NCBI GenBank assembly: GCA_964458655.1
Contig: CAYWJT010000036.1
Location: 1 to 28,655, forward strand
Source of the DNA: CAYWJT01 sp964458655
GTDB lineage: Bacteria > Acidobacteriota > Aminicenantia > Aminicenantales > Saccharicenantaceae
Length of the DNA: 28,655 nucleotides
Reading direction: 5' to 3'
Positions 1 to 7,785 of this stretch are shown in pieces (position 1 is the first letter of the stretch; each line of letters opens with the position of its first letter). Below the pieces are notes generated by a model. That model was not told where the DNA came from. It made no database searches and saw only the letters and a program-made list of their open reading frames with translations. The position numbers were made by a program, and so were the translations under genes.

Positions 1-7
1 GCTCAAA

Positions 8-52
8 ACTCATCCCCAGCCAAGCGCGTCACTAATGTAGTGGACGAGACCA
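8..52 (+). repeat. Left copy of a 45-bp terminal inverted repeat
   Basis: This 45-bp stretch is identical, base for base, to the reverse complement of 28611-28655 at the other end of the window. It contains a small internal dyad, CACTA-ATG-TAGTG, at 30-42. Five bases after its inner end a TTGACT -35 box begins, and the right copy has the same 5-nt spacing. The seven bases outside it (1-7) cannot be compared because the window ends at the right copy. It could be the end of an insertion sequence, a dispersed regulatory element, or a repeat at which an assembly broke. Confidence 0.9.
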
Positions 53-57
53 TTTCC

Positions 58-86
58 TTGACTTTGCCCTTATATTGGTTTATAAA
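58..86 (+). promoter_or_regulatory. Sigma-70-type promoter of the TPR lipoprotein gene
   Basis: TTGACT at 58-63 and TATAAA at 81-86 are separated by 17 bp, close to the bacterial housekeeping consensus. Transcription would start near 93, giving a leader of about 41 nt that carries a strong ribosome binding site. The -35 box lies 5 bp downstream of the 45-bp repeat. Confidence 0.7.
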
Positions 87-133
87 TAACATCTTGCCGT
101 TCTGCGGAGAAGTTTCCGTCAAAGGAGGTCAGG

Positions 134-1144
134 ATGCTTCGATATAGGAGACAGGCGCTGCTGGTGGCGGTCGTAGGGGTCGCGCTGATCTTGACGATGA
201 CAGGCTGTGACAAGCTGAACTATGGCAAGCTGCGCGCCAATTACCATTTCACCAACGGCAACAAGGCCTTTACCGAGAGCAAATGGCGCAATGCCATCGC
301 GGAGTACGAGAACGCCCTGAAATACAACCCCCAGATGGTCCAGGCCTACCGCTTCCTGGGGGAGAGCTACAAGCAGATCCACAGGCCGGGCGTCAACACG
401 GAGGTCAACAAGCAGCTGGAGGTCAAGGCCATCGAGGCCCTCCAGAAGGCTCTCGAGATCGAGCCCAACAACAAGGACATCATCTACTCGCTCGGCGACA
501 TGTACGACAAGCTGCACCGCTTCGACGAGGCCGAGAAGCTCTACCTGAGGATCCTCGACCTCGAGCCCACCAACATGAGCAACTACTACGTTCTGGCCGA
601 TTTCTACAAGAGGTACGCCGGCGAGAAGCCGGGCGCGGCCGAGAAGGCCGTGGCCATGTACCTGCGCCGCATCGAGCTCGACCCGGAGAACCCCCAGGGC
701 TACGCCTACGTGGCCAATTACTACGAGAACCTGCCGGCCACGCCCGAGCAGATCGAGATGGCCATGAGGAATTACGACACGGCCAACGCCTACTGGGAGC
801 GCCGCATCCAGCTGCAGCCCGACAGCGCCGAAGCTTGGCTGGCCAAGGGCGTCAACCGCTGGGGCAAGGCCTACCGCTTCCAGAACCAGCCCGCCAAGGA
901 GCGCCTGAACATCGCTCAGGACGCCCTGCGGGCGGTCGAAAAGGCCAGGGACCTCGACCCCAACTACCCCGAGCCCTGGAGCTGGCTGAGCGTCATCTAC
1001 AAGAGCCTGCTGGCCAACCTCGAGCCTGAGAAGGCCGGGCGCTACAACGCCGAAGCCGACCGCTACATCGAGAAGTTCCAGGAGTTGAGGAAGAGGGCGG
1101 CCGAGCGCAAGAAGCTCGAAGAAGAGCTGAAGAAGATCGGCTGA
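134..1144 (+). CDS. TPR-repeat lipoprotein
   Basis: This 336-residue protein begins with a basic, hydrophobic signal peptide ending in a lipobox-like MTGC, with the lipidated Cys at residue 25. It is therefore probably anchored to a membrane on the periplasmic side. The rest is alpha-helical with tetratricopeptide repeats from about residue 40 to 310; examples are WRNAIAEYENALKYNP, AIEALQKALEIEPNN and AEKLYLRILDLEPTN. TPRs mediate protein-protein contacts, and no catalytic domain is visible. The C-terminus is a charged Lys/Glu/Arg helix. The start is fixed by an AAAGGAGGT ribosome binding site at 121-129 just before ATG 134. The gene is a single transcription unit between a consensus promoter and a strong terminator. 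The partner is unknown; an envelope assembly or scaffolding role is only a guess. Confidence 0.85.
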   Translation: MLRYRRQALLVAVVGVALILTMTGCDKLNYGKLRANYHFTNGNKAFTESKWRNAIAEYENALKYNPQMVQAYRFLGESYKQIHRPGVNTEVNKQLEVKAIEALQKALEIEPNNKDIIYSLGDMYDKLHRFDEAEKLYLRILDLEPTNMSNYYVLADFYKRYAGEKPGAAEKAVAMYLRRIELDPENPQGYAYVANYYENLPATPEQIEMAMRNYDTANAYWERRIQLQPDSAEAWLAKGVNRWGKAYRFQNQPAKERLNIAQDALRAVEKARDLDPNYPEPWSWLSVIYKSLLANLEPEKAGRYNAEADRYIEKFQELRKRAAERKKLEEELKKIG

Positions 1145-1167
1145 GATATTGAACCGGAGCTGAATAG

Positions 1168-1205
1168 AAAGCGCCCTGTCCTTCGGGCAGGGCGCTTTTA
1201 TTTTC
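1168..1205 (+). terminator. Rho-independent terminator after the TPR lipoprotein gene
   Basis: An 11-bp perfect stem (AAAGCGCCCTG paired with CAGGGCGCTTT) closes a small TTCG-type loop and runs into TTTTATTTTC. It begins 24 nt after the stop codon. The rhomboid start lies only 22 nt beyond it. Confidence 0.9.
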
Positions 1206-1227
1206 GGCTCGGGAAAGGCGGCGAGCC

Positions 1228-1893
1228 GTGTTCATACCCCTGCGCGACGAGAACCCGACCTCGAGGTTCCCGCTCATCACGATCCTGCTCGTCGCGGCCA
1301 ACGCCGCGGTATTCCTGGCCAACGCCTTCGTCCCCCACGGCCTGGAAATGGCCGCCTTGCGCTTTGGCGCCGTGCCTTTCGAGATAACCCATTTCAGGTC
1401 GCTCGATGCCGCGCTCCGGTTCCCCCCGCTCCTGACCCTCCTGACCAGCATGTTCCTCCACGGCAGCTTTTTCCATCTGGCCGGCAACATGCTCTATCTC
1501 TGGATCTTCGGCAACAACGTGGAGGATTTCCTGGGCCGGTTCAGGTTCGGCCTTTTCTACGTCCTGTGCGGCCTGGCCGCGGCCCTGACCCAGGTCGCCG
1601 CCACCCCCAATTCCAGGGTGCCCATGATCGGGGCGAGCGGCGCGATCGCCGGTCTGCTCAGCGCTTACTGGCTGCTTTTCCCGAGGGCCAGGGTCATGAC
1701 CTTCGTCTTCCTCATCTTCTATATCGATGTCGTCGCCGTGCCGGCCGGCCTCTTCCTCGGCATCTGGTTCGTGATGCAGGTCTTGAACGTCGGCCTGGCC
1801 GGAGGGGTGGCCTGGTTCGCCCATATCGGCGGTTTCCTGGCCGGCCTGGCGCTCGTCCGCGGCCTGGGCGGTCGCAGACCGAGGCGCACCTAA
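1228..1893 (+). CDS. Rhomboid family intramembrane serine protease
   Basis: Rhomboids cleave membrane proteins within or next to their transmembrane segments. This 221-residue protein has about six hydrophobic helices. It carries the family signatures: H83-x3-N87 in the second helix, the nucleophile Ser137 in GASGAIAG, and the partner His199 in AHIGGFLAG. The catalytic Ser-His dyad is therefore intact. The length is typical of the compact bacterial form with no extra domain. The start is a GTG preceded by GGGAAAGG at 1211-1218; no better ATG precedes the first helix. The gene stands alone, just after a terminator and just before the ribosomal protein promoter, and I see no convincing promoter of its own. 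Its substrate is unknown. Confidence 0.93.
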   Translation: MFIPLRDENPTSRFPLITILLVAANAAVFLANAFVPHGLEMAALRFGAVPFEITHFRSLDAALRFPPLLTLLTSMFLHGSFFHLAGNMLYLWIFGNNVEDFLGRFRFGLFYVLCGLAAALTQVAATPNSRVPMIGASGAIAGLLSAYWLLFPRARVMTFVFLIFYIDVVAVPAGLFLGIWFVMQVLNVGLAGGVAWFAHIGGFLAGLALVRGLGGRRPRRT

Positions 1894-1913
1894 CGGGGGG
1901 GAGCCGCCTCAAG

Positions 1914-1942
1914 TTGACATTTCGGCCCGGATTTAGTATCTT
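1914..1942 (+). promoter_or_regulatory. Promoter of the rplM-rpsI-rpsB-tsf-pyrH-frr operon
   Basis: A perfect TTGACA at 1914-1919 is followed after 17 bp by TATCTT at 1937-1942. Transcription would begin near 1949, giving a leader of about 33 nt. No other promoter is evident before frr ends, so this one probably drives all six genes. Confidence 0.75.
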
Positions 1943-1981
1943 ATGGGCTCTTCTACACCTCTCTATTAAGGTTAGAACCAG

Positions 1982-2410
1982 ATGAGGACTTTTATTCCAA
2001 AAAAAGAAGATATCGAACAGAACTGGTGGCTGGTCGACGCCGACGGCAAGATCCTGGGCCGCCTGGCCACCGAGGTGGCCGACCTGCTCCGGGGCAAGAA
2101 GAAGCCCCAGTTCACGCCGCACCTGGACACGGGCGATTTCGTGGTGGTGGTCAACGCCGAGAAGATACGGGTGACCGGCGACAAGCTTGAGAAGAAGGTC
2201 TATTATTCGCATTCCCAATATCCCGGGGGCCTCAAGGAAGAGAGGCTCAAGGACCTGCTGGCCAAAAAGCCCGAAGAGGTCATCCGCAAGGCCGTCTGGG
2301 GCATGATCCCCAAGAACAAGCTCGGCCGCCGCGTCTACGGCAAGCTCAAGGTCTACAAGGGGCCGGACCACCCGCACCAGGCCCAGAACCCCCGGGAATA
2401 CAAGTTTTAG
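1982..2410 (+). CDS. rplM: 50S ribosomal protein L13
   Basis: L13 is an early-assembling protein of the large ribosomal subunit that binds 23S rRNA. The 142-residue product has the family's usual length and landmarks: WWLVDADGKILGRLATEVA near the N-terminus, GDFVVVVNAEKIRVTG in the middle, and AVWGMIPKNKLGRR followed by LKVYKGPDHPHQAQNP at the C-terminus. The ATG is preceded by a modest AAGG site. It is the first gene of the translation operon, followed after 8 bp by rpsI, the near-universal partner of L13. Confidence 0.98.
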   Translation: MRTFIPKKEDIEQNWWLVDADGKILGRLATEVADLLRGKKKPQFTPHLDTGDFVVVVNAEKIRVTGDKLEKKVYYSHSQYPGGLKEERLKDLLAKKPEEVIRKAVWGMIPKNKLGRRVYGKLKVYKGPDHPHQAQNPREYKF

Positions 2411-2418
2411 GAGGCAGC

Positions 2419-2823
2419 TTGAGTCTCATCCAGTACTACGGAACAGGCAAGAGGAAAACGGCCATAGCCCGCGTCTATCTCAGGACGGGCAAGGGGGATA
2501 TAACGCTGTTCGTCAACAAGAGGCTCCGTCCCTTCGACGAATACTTCAAAGAGGACCAGTACAAGTACACCATCAAGCAGCCGCTGCACCTGACCGAGAC
2601 CGAGAACAAGTTCGACATCCTGATGCGCGTCGACGGGGGCGGGCTCAAGGGCCAGGCCGAGGCCATCCGCCTGGGAGTAGCCAGGGCCCTGGTGGAGTTC
2701 AACCGCGAGCTCAAGGGCGCGCTCAGGCAGGCCAAGCTGCTGACCAGGGACTCGCGGATCAAGGAACGCAAGAAATACGGGTTGCTCGGCGCCAGGAAAG
2801 CGCCGCAGTACCATAAACGGTAA
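2419..2823 (+). CDS. rpsI: 30S ribosomal protein S9
   Basis: S9 sits in the head of the small subunit, and its C-terminal tail reaches the P-site tRNA. The 134-residue product starts with YYGTGKRKTAIARVYL and has GGGLKGQAEAIRLGVARAL in the middle. It ends in a basic tail, KKYGLLGARKAPQYHKR, with the invariant terminal Lys-Arg. The start is TTG 2419, placed 4 nt after GGAGG at 2410-2414; no ATG exists at the expected N-terminus. The gene lies 8 bp after rplM, as in most bacteria. Confidence 0.98.
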   Translation: MSLIQYYGTGKRKTAIARVYLRTGKGDITLFVNKRLRPFDEYFKEDQYKYTIKQPLHLTETENKFDILMRVDGGGLKGQAEAIRLGVARALVEFNRELKGALRQAKLLTRDSRIKERKKYGLLGARKAPQYHKR

Positions 2824-2845
2824 CGCAGGACCGGGGAGGCTCGAG

Positions 2846-3634
2846 TTGGTTTCAGTCACGATGAAGGAGCTTTTGGAGGCGGGGGTCCATTTCGGCCACC
2901 AGACGAAGCGCTGGAACCCCAAGATGAAGGAATACATCTTCGGGCAGCGCAACGGCATATACATCATCGACCTGCAGAAGACCATCAAGAACTTCAAGGA
3001 GGCCCTGAACTTCATCCGCGGCGTCGCCGAGGAAGGCAAGGACATCCTGTTCGTCGGCACCAAGAAGCAGGCCCAGGACCTGGTCCGCGAGTACGCGGCC
3101 AAGTGCGAGGCCCATTACGTCAACCAGCGCTGGCTGGGAGGCCTGCTGACCAATTTCGGCATCGTCCGGACGAGCATCGACAAGCTCAAGGAGCTCCAGG
3201 AGATGCGGGACGACGGCCGCTGGGAGCTGCTCTCCAAGAAGGACCAGTCCAAGCAGGAGAAGGTCTACCGCAAGCTTCAGAAGAACCTGGGCGGCCTGCT
3301 GAAGATGGCCGAGCTGCCCGGCGCCCTGTTCGTCATCGACTCCTCCAAGGAGGAGATCGCCATCACCGAGGCCCAGAAGATGAACATCCCGGTCGTGGCG
3401 GTCGTCGACACCAACGGCGACCCTGAGGCCGTCAAGTACCCCATCCCGGGCAACGACGACGCCGTCAGGGCCATCGAGCTTTTCGCCTCCAAGGTCGCCG
3501 AGGCCGTCATCGAGGGCAAGAAGAACAGGATCAGCCGCGAGCTGGCCGAGGAGAAGCAGGAAGCCGGGGAAGGCGCGGAAGCGCCGGCGACCGGGGAGCC
3601 TGAACCGGCCCCTGAGACCGAGAAGCAGGCCTGA
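2846..3634 (+). CDS. rpsB: 30S ribosomal protein S2
   Basis: S2 binds late to the small subunit and supports S1 and mRNA binding. The 262-residue product has the hallmark MKELLEAGVHFGHQTKRWNP near the N-terminus, then FVGTKKQAQDLVREYA and RWLGGLLTNF. The TTG at 2846 is preferred to ATG 2861: GGGGAGG (2833-2839) is spaced for the TTG, and the extra residues VSVTM match the usual start of S2. The last 25 or so residues form an acidic Glu/Pro/Ala tail beyond the conserved fold. It sits 22 bp after rpsI and 27 bp before tsf, the conserved rpsB-tsf order. Confidence 0.98.
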   Translation: MVSVTMKELLEAGVHFGHQTKRWNPKMKEYIFGQRNGIYIIDLQKTIKNFKEALNFIRGVAEEGKDILFVGTKKQAQDLVREYAAKCEAHYVNQRWLGGLLTNFGIVRTSIDKLKELQEMRDDGRWELLSKKDQSKQEKVYRKLQKNLGGLLKMAELPGALFVIDSSKEEIAITEAQKMNIPVVAVVDTNGDPEAVKYPIPGNDDAVRAIELFASKVAEAVIEGKKNRISRELAEEKQEAGEGAEAPATGEPEPAPETEKQA

Positions 3635-3661
3635 GGCCGGATTTCGAGGAGATAAGCCAGA

Positions 3662-4258
3662 ATGGACATAACCGCTGAACAGGTCAAGGAGCTCCGTCAG
3701 AGGACGGGCATCGGGGTCATGGAATGCAAGGAAGCCCTGCGGGAAAGCCAGGGCGACGTTGACAAGGCCATCGAGATCCTCAGGAAGAAGGGCCACGCCC
3801 GGGCCCAGGCCAAGGCCGGTCGGGAGGCCTCGGAGGGGATCATCGGCGCCTACGTCCACATGAACGGCCGCATCGGGGTCCTGGTCGAGCTCAACTGCGA
3901 GTCGGATTTCGTGGCCCGCAACACCGAGTTCCAGGAGCTGGCCAAGGAGCTGGCCATGCAGGTGGCCGCCTCCAAGCCGCGCTACGTCTCGCCCGAGGAC
4001 GTGCCCGCGGACGTCGTCGCCTCCGAAAAAGAGATCATCAAGGCCCAGCTGGGCGACATGAAGAAGCCGCCCGAGATCATGGAGAAGATCGTCCAGGGCA
4101 AGCTGGGCAAGTTCTTTGAGGAGGTCTGCCTCCTCGAGCAGCCCTACATCCGCGACGACAAGGTCAAGGTCAAGGAACTCATCACCCAGGCCGTGGCCAA
4201 GATCGGGGAGAACATCAAGGTCCGCCGCTTCGTCCGTTACGAGATCGGACAGGATTAA
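3662..4258 (+). CDS. tsf: Elongation factor Ts
   Basis: EF-Ts is the guanine-nucleotide exchange factor that reloads EF-Tu with GTP. The 198-residue protein has the N-terminal UBA-like helix bundle with the family motif LRQRTGIGVMECKEAL. Its core carries VELNCESDFVARN, which contacts EF-Tu, and DKVKVKELI near the C-terminus. It is the short form, as in Thermus (about 196 residues), lacking the second core subdomain of the E. coli protein (about 283). ATG 3662 follows a GAGGAG site. It lies between rpsB and pyrH in the classical rpsB-tsf-pyrH-frr order. Confidence 0.97.
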   Translation: MDITAEQVKELRQRTGIGVMECKEALRESQGDVDKAIEILRKKGHARAQAKAGREASEGIIGAYVHMNGRIGVLVELNCESDFVARNTEFQELAKELAMQVAASKPRYVSPEDVPADVVASEKEIIKAQLGDMKKPPEIMEKIVQGKLGKFFEEVCLLEQPYIRDDKVKVKELITQAVAKIGENIKVRRFVRYEIGQD

Positions 4259-4303
4259 CATCCTCGCCCGACAGATTCCATATACGGGAATGGGGCTCGG
4301 CCT

Positions 4304-5023
4304 ATGAAGAAGAAGGGACCGGCGTATAAGCGGATTCTTTTGAAGCTTTCGGGCGAATCCCTCCTCGGCGACCTGGACTACGGCATCGATTACGACCGGG
4401 CCGTCTCGATCGCCCAGGAGGTCAAGGAAGTCCACGACCTCGGCGTCGAGATCGCCGTGATCATAGGCGGCGGCAACATCTACCGCGGGGTGAGGGGCAC
4501 CAAGGTCGGCATAGACCAGGTCGCCGCCGACCAGATGGGCATGCTGGCCACGGTCATCAACGGCCTGGCCCTGCAGTCCGCCCTGGAAAGGGTCGGGGTC
4601 GTCACCAGGCACATTTCGGCCATCGAGATCAAGTCGCTGGCGGAGCCTTTCATCAGGCGGCGGGCCGTCCGCCACCTGGAGAAGGGCCGGATCGTCATCT
4701 TCTCGGCCGGCCTGGGCAGCCCCTATTTCACGACCGACACCGCCGCCGCCCTGCGGGCCCTCGAGATCAAGGCCGAGGTCATCCTCAAGGCCACCAAGGT
4801 CGACGGCGTCTATACGGCCGACCCCATGACCGATACCGGGGCCAGGAAGTTCAGGAGCATCAGGTACATGAACGTCCTGAAGCGGAACCTCAAGGTCATG
4901 GACGCCACGGCCATCTCCCTGTGCAAGGACAACAACCTGCCGATCATAGTCTTCAACCTCAGCCGCAGGGGCAACATCAAGCGGGCCGTCCTCGGCGAGG
5001 CGGTCGGCACCAAGGTCTTCTGA
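4304..5023 (+). CDS. pyrH: UMP kinase (uridylate kinase)
   Basis: PyrH phosphorylates UMP to UDP with ATP in pyrimidine nucleotide synthesis. It belongs to the amino-acid-kinase fold and forms hexamers. The 239-residue protein has the usual length and motifs: RILLKLSGESLLG for phosphate binding, IIGGGNIYRG, AADQMGMLATVINGLAL, and KATKVDGVYTADP toward the C-terminus. ATG 4304 is the first in-frame start that gives the conserved N-terminus. The 45-nt gap after tsf holds a small ATTCC/GGAAT hairpin of uncertain meaning. Frr follows 14 nt later. Confidence 0.97.
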   Translation: MKKKGPAYKRILLKLSGESLLGDLDYGIDYDRAVSIAQEVKEVHDLGVEIAVIIGGGNIYRGVRGTKVGIDQVAADQMGMLATVINGLALQSALERVGVVTRHISAIEIKSLAEPFIRRRAVRHLEKGRIVIFSAGLGSPYFTTDTAAALRALEIKAEVILKATKVDGVYTADPMTDTGARKFRSIRYMNVLKRNLKVMDATAISLCKDNNLPIIVFNLSRRGNIKRAVLGEAVGTKVF

Positions 5024-5037
5024 GAGGTCGAAAGATC

Positions 5038-5595
5038 ATGGTCAAGGACGCGCTGAAAGAGCTCGAGAAGAAGATGAAGACGTCGGTCGAGCACTTCCGC
5101 AAGGAGCTCGGCCTGCTGCGCACGGGTCGGGCCAACATCAGCGTCTTCGAGGAGATCCGTGTTCCCTACTACGGCGTGCCCACTCCGGTCAACCAGGTGG
5201 CCACCATCAAGGTCCCGGAGCCGACGCTCATCGTGCTCCAGCCCTACGACCCCTCGATGCTCGAACCCCTGGACAAGGCCATCCGCAGCGCCGACCTGGG
5301 CTTCAACCCGCTCAACGACGGCAAGGTCCTGCGGCTGCCGGTGCCGCCGCTCGACGAGGAGCGCCGCCGGGAGCTGGCCAAGAAGATCGGCCGCATGCTC
5401 GAGGACGAGAAGACCGCCCTGCGCAACATGCGGCGCGAGACCAAGGAGTTCATCGAGGAGCTCGAGAAGGAAAAGGAGATCACCGAGGACGAGAAGTTCG
5501 CCGGGATAGAGGAACTCCAGAAGGTGCTCGACGAGGCCGTGGCCAGGGCCGAGGAGTTGGCCAGGGCCAAGGAAAAGGAGATCCTCGAGCGTTAG
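5038..5595 (+). CDS. frr: Ribosome recycling factor
   Basis: RRF, together with EF-G, splits the post-termination ribosome. The 185-residue protein has the family length. Its landmarks are LRTGRANISVFEEIRVPYYG, the VPEPTLIVLQPYD segment, and a long Glu/Lys/Arg-rich helical bundle. The reading frame is open further upstream, to 4921, but that part overlaps pyrH. ATG 5038 follows GAGAGGT and gives the normal N-terminus MVKDALKELEKKM. This is the last gene of the operon; it converges on the next gene, with 38 bp between stops. I see no convincing T-run terminator there. Confidence 0.97.
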   Translation: MVKDALKELEKKMKTSVEHFRKELGLLRTGRANISVFEEIRVPYYGVPTPVNQVATIKVPEPTLIVLQPYDPSMLEPLDKAIRSADLGFNPLNDGKVLRLPVPPLDEERRRELAKKIGRMLEDEKTALRNMRRETKEFIEELEKEKEITEDEKFAGIEELQKVLDEAVARAEELARAKEKEILER

Positions 5596-5633
5596 CGGCC
5601 GGGACGGCCCGCGTCACACGGCCCCATATCCTT

Positions 5634-6596
5634 TCAAGAACCGGCCGTGCCGCCCTGCGCGTTTTTGGCCTGCGGCCGGAACCAATTCTCGGTCGTGCCG
5701 AACCTGGTCCGGACGGCCGTCCCCCACGCCATCATGGCCACGACCAGGGAAAAAAGGAGGCCCAGGACCGGCACAAACCCCAGCAGACTGACGACAAGCA
5801 GGCCGACGAGCGCCGCCGCCAGAGGCGAGGCATCACCGGCCTTGAGGCCGCGCAGGAAGCTCGAGCCGAAGAAATGGAAAACGGCCAGCTGGCCGAAGAT
5901 CTTGATGATTATGCCGGCCGTGGCCACGGCGATGAGTATGGGTATGCCGATGAGCACGATGCTCAGCAGGGTCGAGAAGATGATGAGGCCGGTGAAGACG
6001 AGCACGGCCACGAGACCGGTCAGGAAGACGGGCCCAAACGAGGTCCGGATGCTCTCCGAGGCCGTCACGACCTGCTTCGGCAGGAGCACCAGCCCGAGGA
6101 CCGCGAGGAAGGCCCAAACGAGGACGACGGCCAGTTTCAGGAAGAGGAAGAAGGGCGTGAACTTGAGCGCGAACAGGCCGAAAAGCGGGCCCTTCTTGAA
6201 GAGCCGGTCGCCTATTTCGGCGGTCTGAAAGTAGATCGTGTCGCCGCGGACGGAGCAGCCGGGCTCCTTTTCCAGCGTGCCGCCCAGGGCCGCCACGTCC
6301 TCGCCGATGACCGCCGACTGTTTGATACGGACGCGCGAGCCGATGCCGACGACCGATTTGCCCACCTCGCCGCTGACCGTGATCGAGCCGCCGATCGCGA
6401 CGACGTCCTGGCGGACCCGGCCTTCGATGACGATGTTGCCGCCGAAGCTGAAGACCTTCTCCTGGGTCGCGCCGGCGGCGACGACGATATCCCCGCCGAG
6501 CGTCGGCTTTTCCTGGCCGCGCGCAGCGGCCGTCAGGGCCGGCGCCGAAAAGCAGAGAACGACCAGCAAGGGGACGAGCATGGTTTTTCTGTTCAT
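5634..6596 (-). CDS. Exported bactofilin-like repeat / polytopic membrane protein
   Basis: The 320-residue product has an N-terminal signal sequence (MNRKTMLVPLLVVLCF), then short beta repeats over residues about 32 to 115. These are rich in Gly-Gly-x-Ile/Val patterns (GGDIVVAAG, SFGGNIVIEGRV, AIGGSITVSGEV) and resemble the beta-helical bactofilin / polymer-forming domain. About five hydrophobic segments follow from residue 145 to 300. The start is ATG 6596, which overlaps the anti-sigma stop as ATGA and has a CGGAG site; an upstream in-frame start at 6659 would lie inside the previous gene. It is the last gene of the LolA-like/sigma/anti-sigma operon, so it may be part of or a target of that envelope-stress circuit. 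The function is unknown. Placing bactofilin-like repeats outside the membrane is unusual, because bactofilins are cytoplasmic. Confidence 0.75.
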   Translation of the reverse strand: MNRKTMLVPLLVVLCFSAPALTAAARGQEKPTLGGDIVVAAGATQEKVFSFGGNIVIEGRVRQDVVAIGGSITVSGEVGKSVVGIGSRVRIKQSAVIGEDVAALGGTLEKEPGCSVRGDTIYFQTAEIGDRLFKKGPLFGLFALKFTPFFLFLKLAVVLVWAFLAVLGLVLLPKQVVTASESIRTSFGPVFLTGLVAVLVFTGLIIFSTLLSIVLIGIPILIAVATAGIIIKIFGQLAVFHFFGSSFLRGLKAGDASPLAAALVGLLVVSLLGFVPVLGLLFSLVVAMMAWGTAVRTRFGTTENWFRPQAKNAQGGTAGS

Positions 6597-7171
6597 GTTC
6601 TTGCTCCGAAAGACGTGATCCTTTTTAGGCCGAACGCCGCTGCCAGCGCCGCCAGGCAAAGGGCCGCCAGCCCGACGACGAGTGCGGCGGGCTCGACGAA
6701 GGAGGCCAGGCCTACCAGCCCCTGCCGGAGCAGGCTGATGAGCGACAGGATGGTTTTGAGCAGCACCTGCCCGGCCTTGAGCAGGCGGACCAGGAAAAGG
6801 CCCGACGATTCTATTAACCCGACGAGCGCCCGGCCGGCGCCCAGGATGACCCCGGGAAAGAGCCGGGGCAGCAGCAGGACGAGGCCGGCGAGGCCGGCAT
6901 ACCAGGCCAGCACGCCCGCCAGCACCGCGGGCCGGTTGCTCTTGGCCGCCGCGCGGCTCTCCGGGAGCGCGGACATGACCGCCGCCGCGAATCCCGTTGG
7001 GACTTCGACCGGCGGCAGGCTGCTAAGAGCCTCGAGCAGCAGCCGCCGCTCTTCGAGCCACTCGCGACAAGCCGCGCAGCCTTCAAGGTGGCGGGCGGCG
7101 TCCTCCTTCTCGGGCGCGTCCAGAGCTCCCTCGAGGTAGAGGTCGATGTCGATCGTCCGGAGACAGCTCAT
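6593..7171 (-). CDS. Zinc-finger anti-sigma factor (membrane-anchored)
   Basis: The 192-residue protein starts with a zf-HC2 / ZAS domain. The metal-binding motif is H28-x3-C32-x2-C35 (HLEGCAAC) inside a helical N-terminus of about 45 residues. Such domains bind and inactivate a partner ECF sigma factor. Hydrophobic segments around residues 80-105 and 155-180 anchor it in the inner membrane. Its ATG overlaps the sigma-factor stop (ATGA at 7168-7171), and its own stop overlaps the next start the same way. This tight coupling supports a cognate sigma/anti-sigma pair. The signal that releases the sigma factor is unknown. Confidence 0.88.
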   Translation of the reverse strand: MSCLRTIDIDLYLEGALDAPEKEDAARHLEGCAACREWLEERRLLLEALSSLPPVEVPTGFAAAVMSALPESRAAAKSNRPAVLAGVLAWYAGLAGLVLLLPRLFPGVILGAGRALVGLIESSGLFLVRLLKAGQVLLKTILSLISLLRQGLVGLASFVEPAALVVGLAALCLAALAAAFGLKRITSFGART

Positions 7172-7734
7172 GACCCGCCTCCCATGTTCCGCCTGAGCAT
7201 TTCCTTGGCTTGGAAGACGCGGTTCTTGACCGTGCCCACGGGCAGGCTCTTTATGTCGGCGATCTCCTCGTAGGACAGGTCGTTGACGTGCCTGAGGACG
7301 AACAGCTCGCGCAGGGCCGCGGGGATGTTCGTCAAAGCAGCCTCCGCCTGCCGCCTGAGCTCGGCCAGCTCGTATTTCCTGGCCACGGAAGGCGCCGTGT
7401 CCGCGACCTGCGGCGTGAGGGAGCCCTCGGGGTCGGCCTCTAGGGCGTGGTCCAGGGAGACCGGCCTGAGGCCCTTCTTGCGCCAGTGGTCGATGACATG
7501 GTTGGAGGCTATCTTGAACAGCCAGGTGCTGAACTTGTAGGCCGGCTTGTAGGAACGCAGGGAGGCGTAGGCCTTGAGGAATATGTCCTGGGCGAAGTCC
7601 AGACAGAGCTCGCGCTCACCTAGGACTCGGCCGAGGTAATTCATCATCGGCTGCTGGTAACGAACGACGATCATCTCAAACGCCTTCCTGTCGCCCCTGA
7701 GGGTCCGGCGGACGAGAGTCTTGTCGTCATCCAT
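7168..7734 (-). CDS. ECF-type RNA polymerase sigma factor
   Basis: The 188-residue protein has sigma-70 region 2 at about residues 15-85 (AFEMIVVRYQQPMMNYL, then DFAQDIFLKAYASL and FSTWLFKIASNHVIDHWRKK). Region 4 lies at about 130-180 (LRELFVLRHVNDLSYEEIA, then LPVGTVKNRVFQAKEMLRR). There is no region 1 or 3, which defines the ECF group. ATG 7734 gives the normal N-terminus MDDDKTLVRRTLRGDRKAF. An in-frame ATG at 7764 would add ten residues; neither has a good ribosome binding site. It follows the LolA-like gene by about 50 bp and overlaps its anti-sigma factor. The target promoters are not evident here. Confidence 0.92.
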   Translation of the reverse strand: MDDDKTLVRRTLRGDRKAFEMIVVRYQQPMMNYLGRVLGERELCLDFAQDIFLKAYASLRSYKPAYKFSTWLFKIASNHVIDHWRKKGLRPVSLDHALEADPEGSLTPQVADTAPSVARKYELAELRRQAEAALTNIPAALRELFVLRHVNDLSYEEIADIKSLPVGTVKNRVFQAKEMLRRNMGGGS

Positions 7735-7785
7735 GGCGACCGGCACCCGTCCACAGGTGTTCATACGAAGGAAGCTGCCTAAAGT

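Noticed and set aside
2852..4675. A 607-codon open frame on the minus strand opposite rpsB, tsf and pyrH
   Set aside because: It lies wholly opposite three certain, highly conserved genes and is rich in Leu, Asp and Gly as expected for the complement of GC-rich coding sequence. It is a shadow of high GC content.
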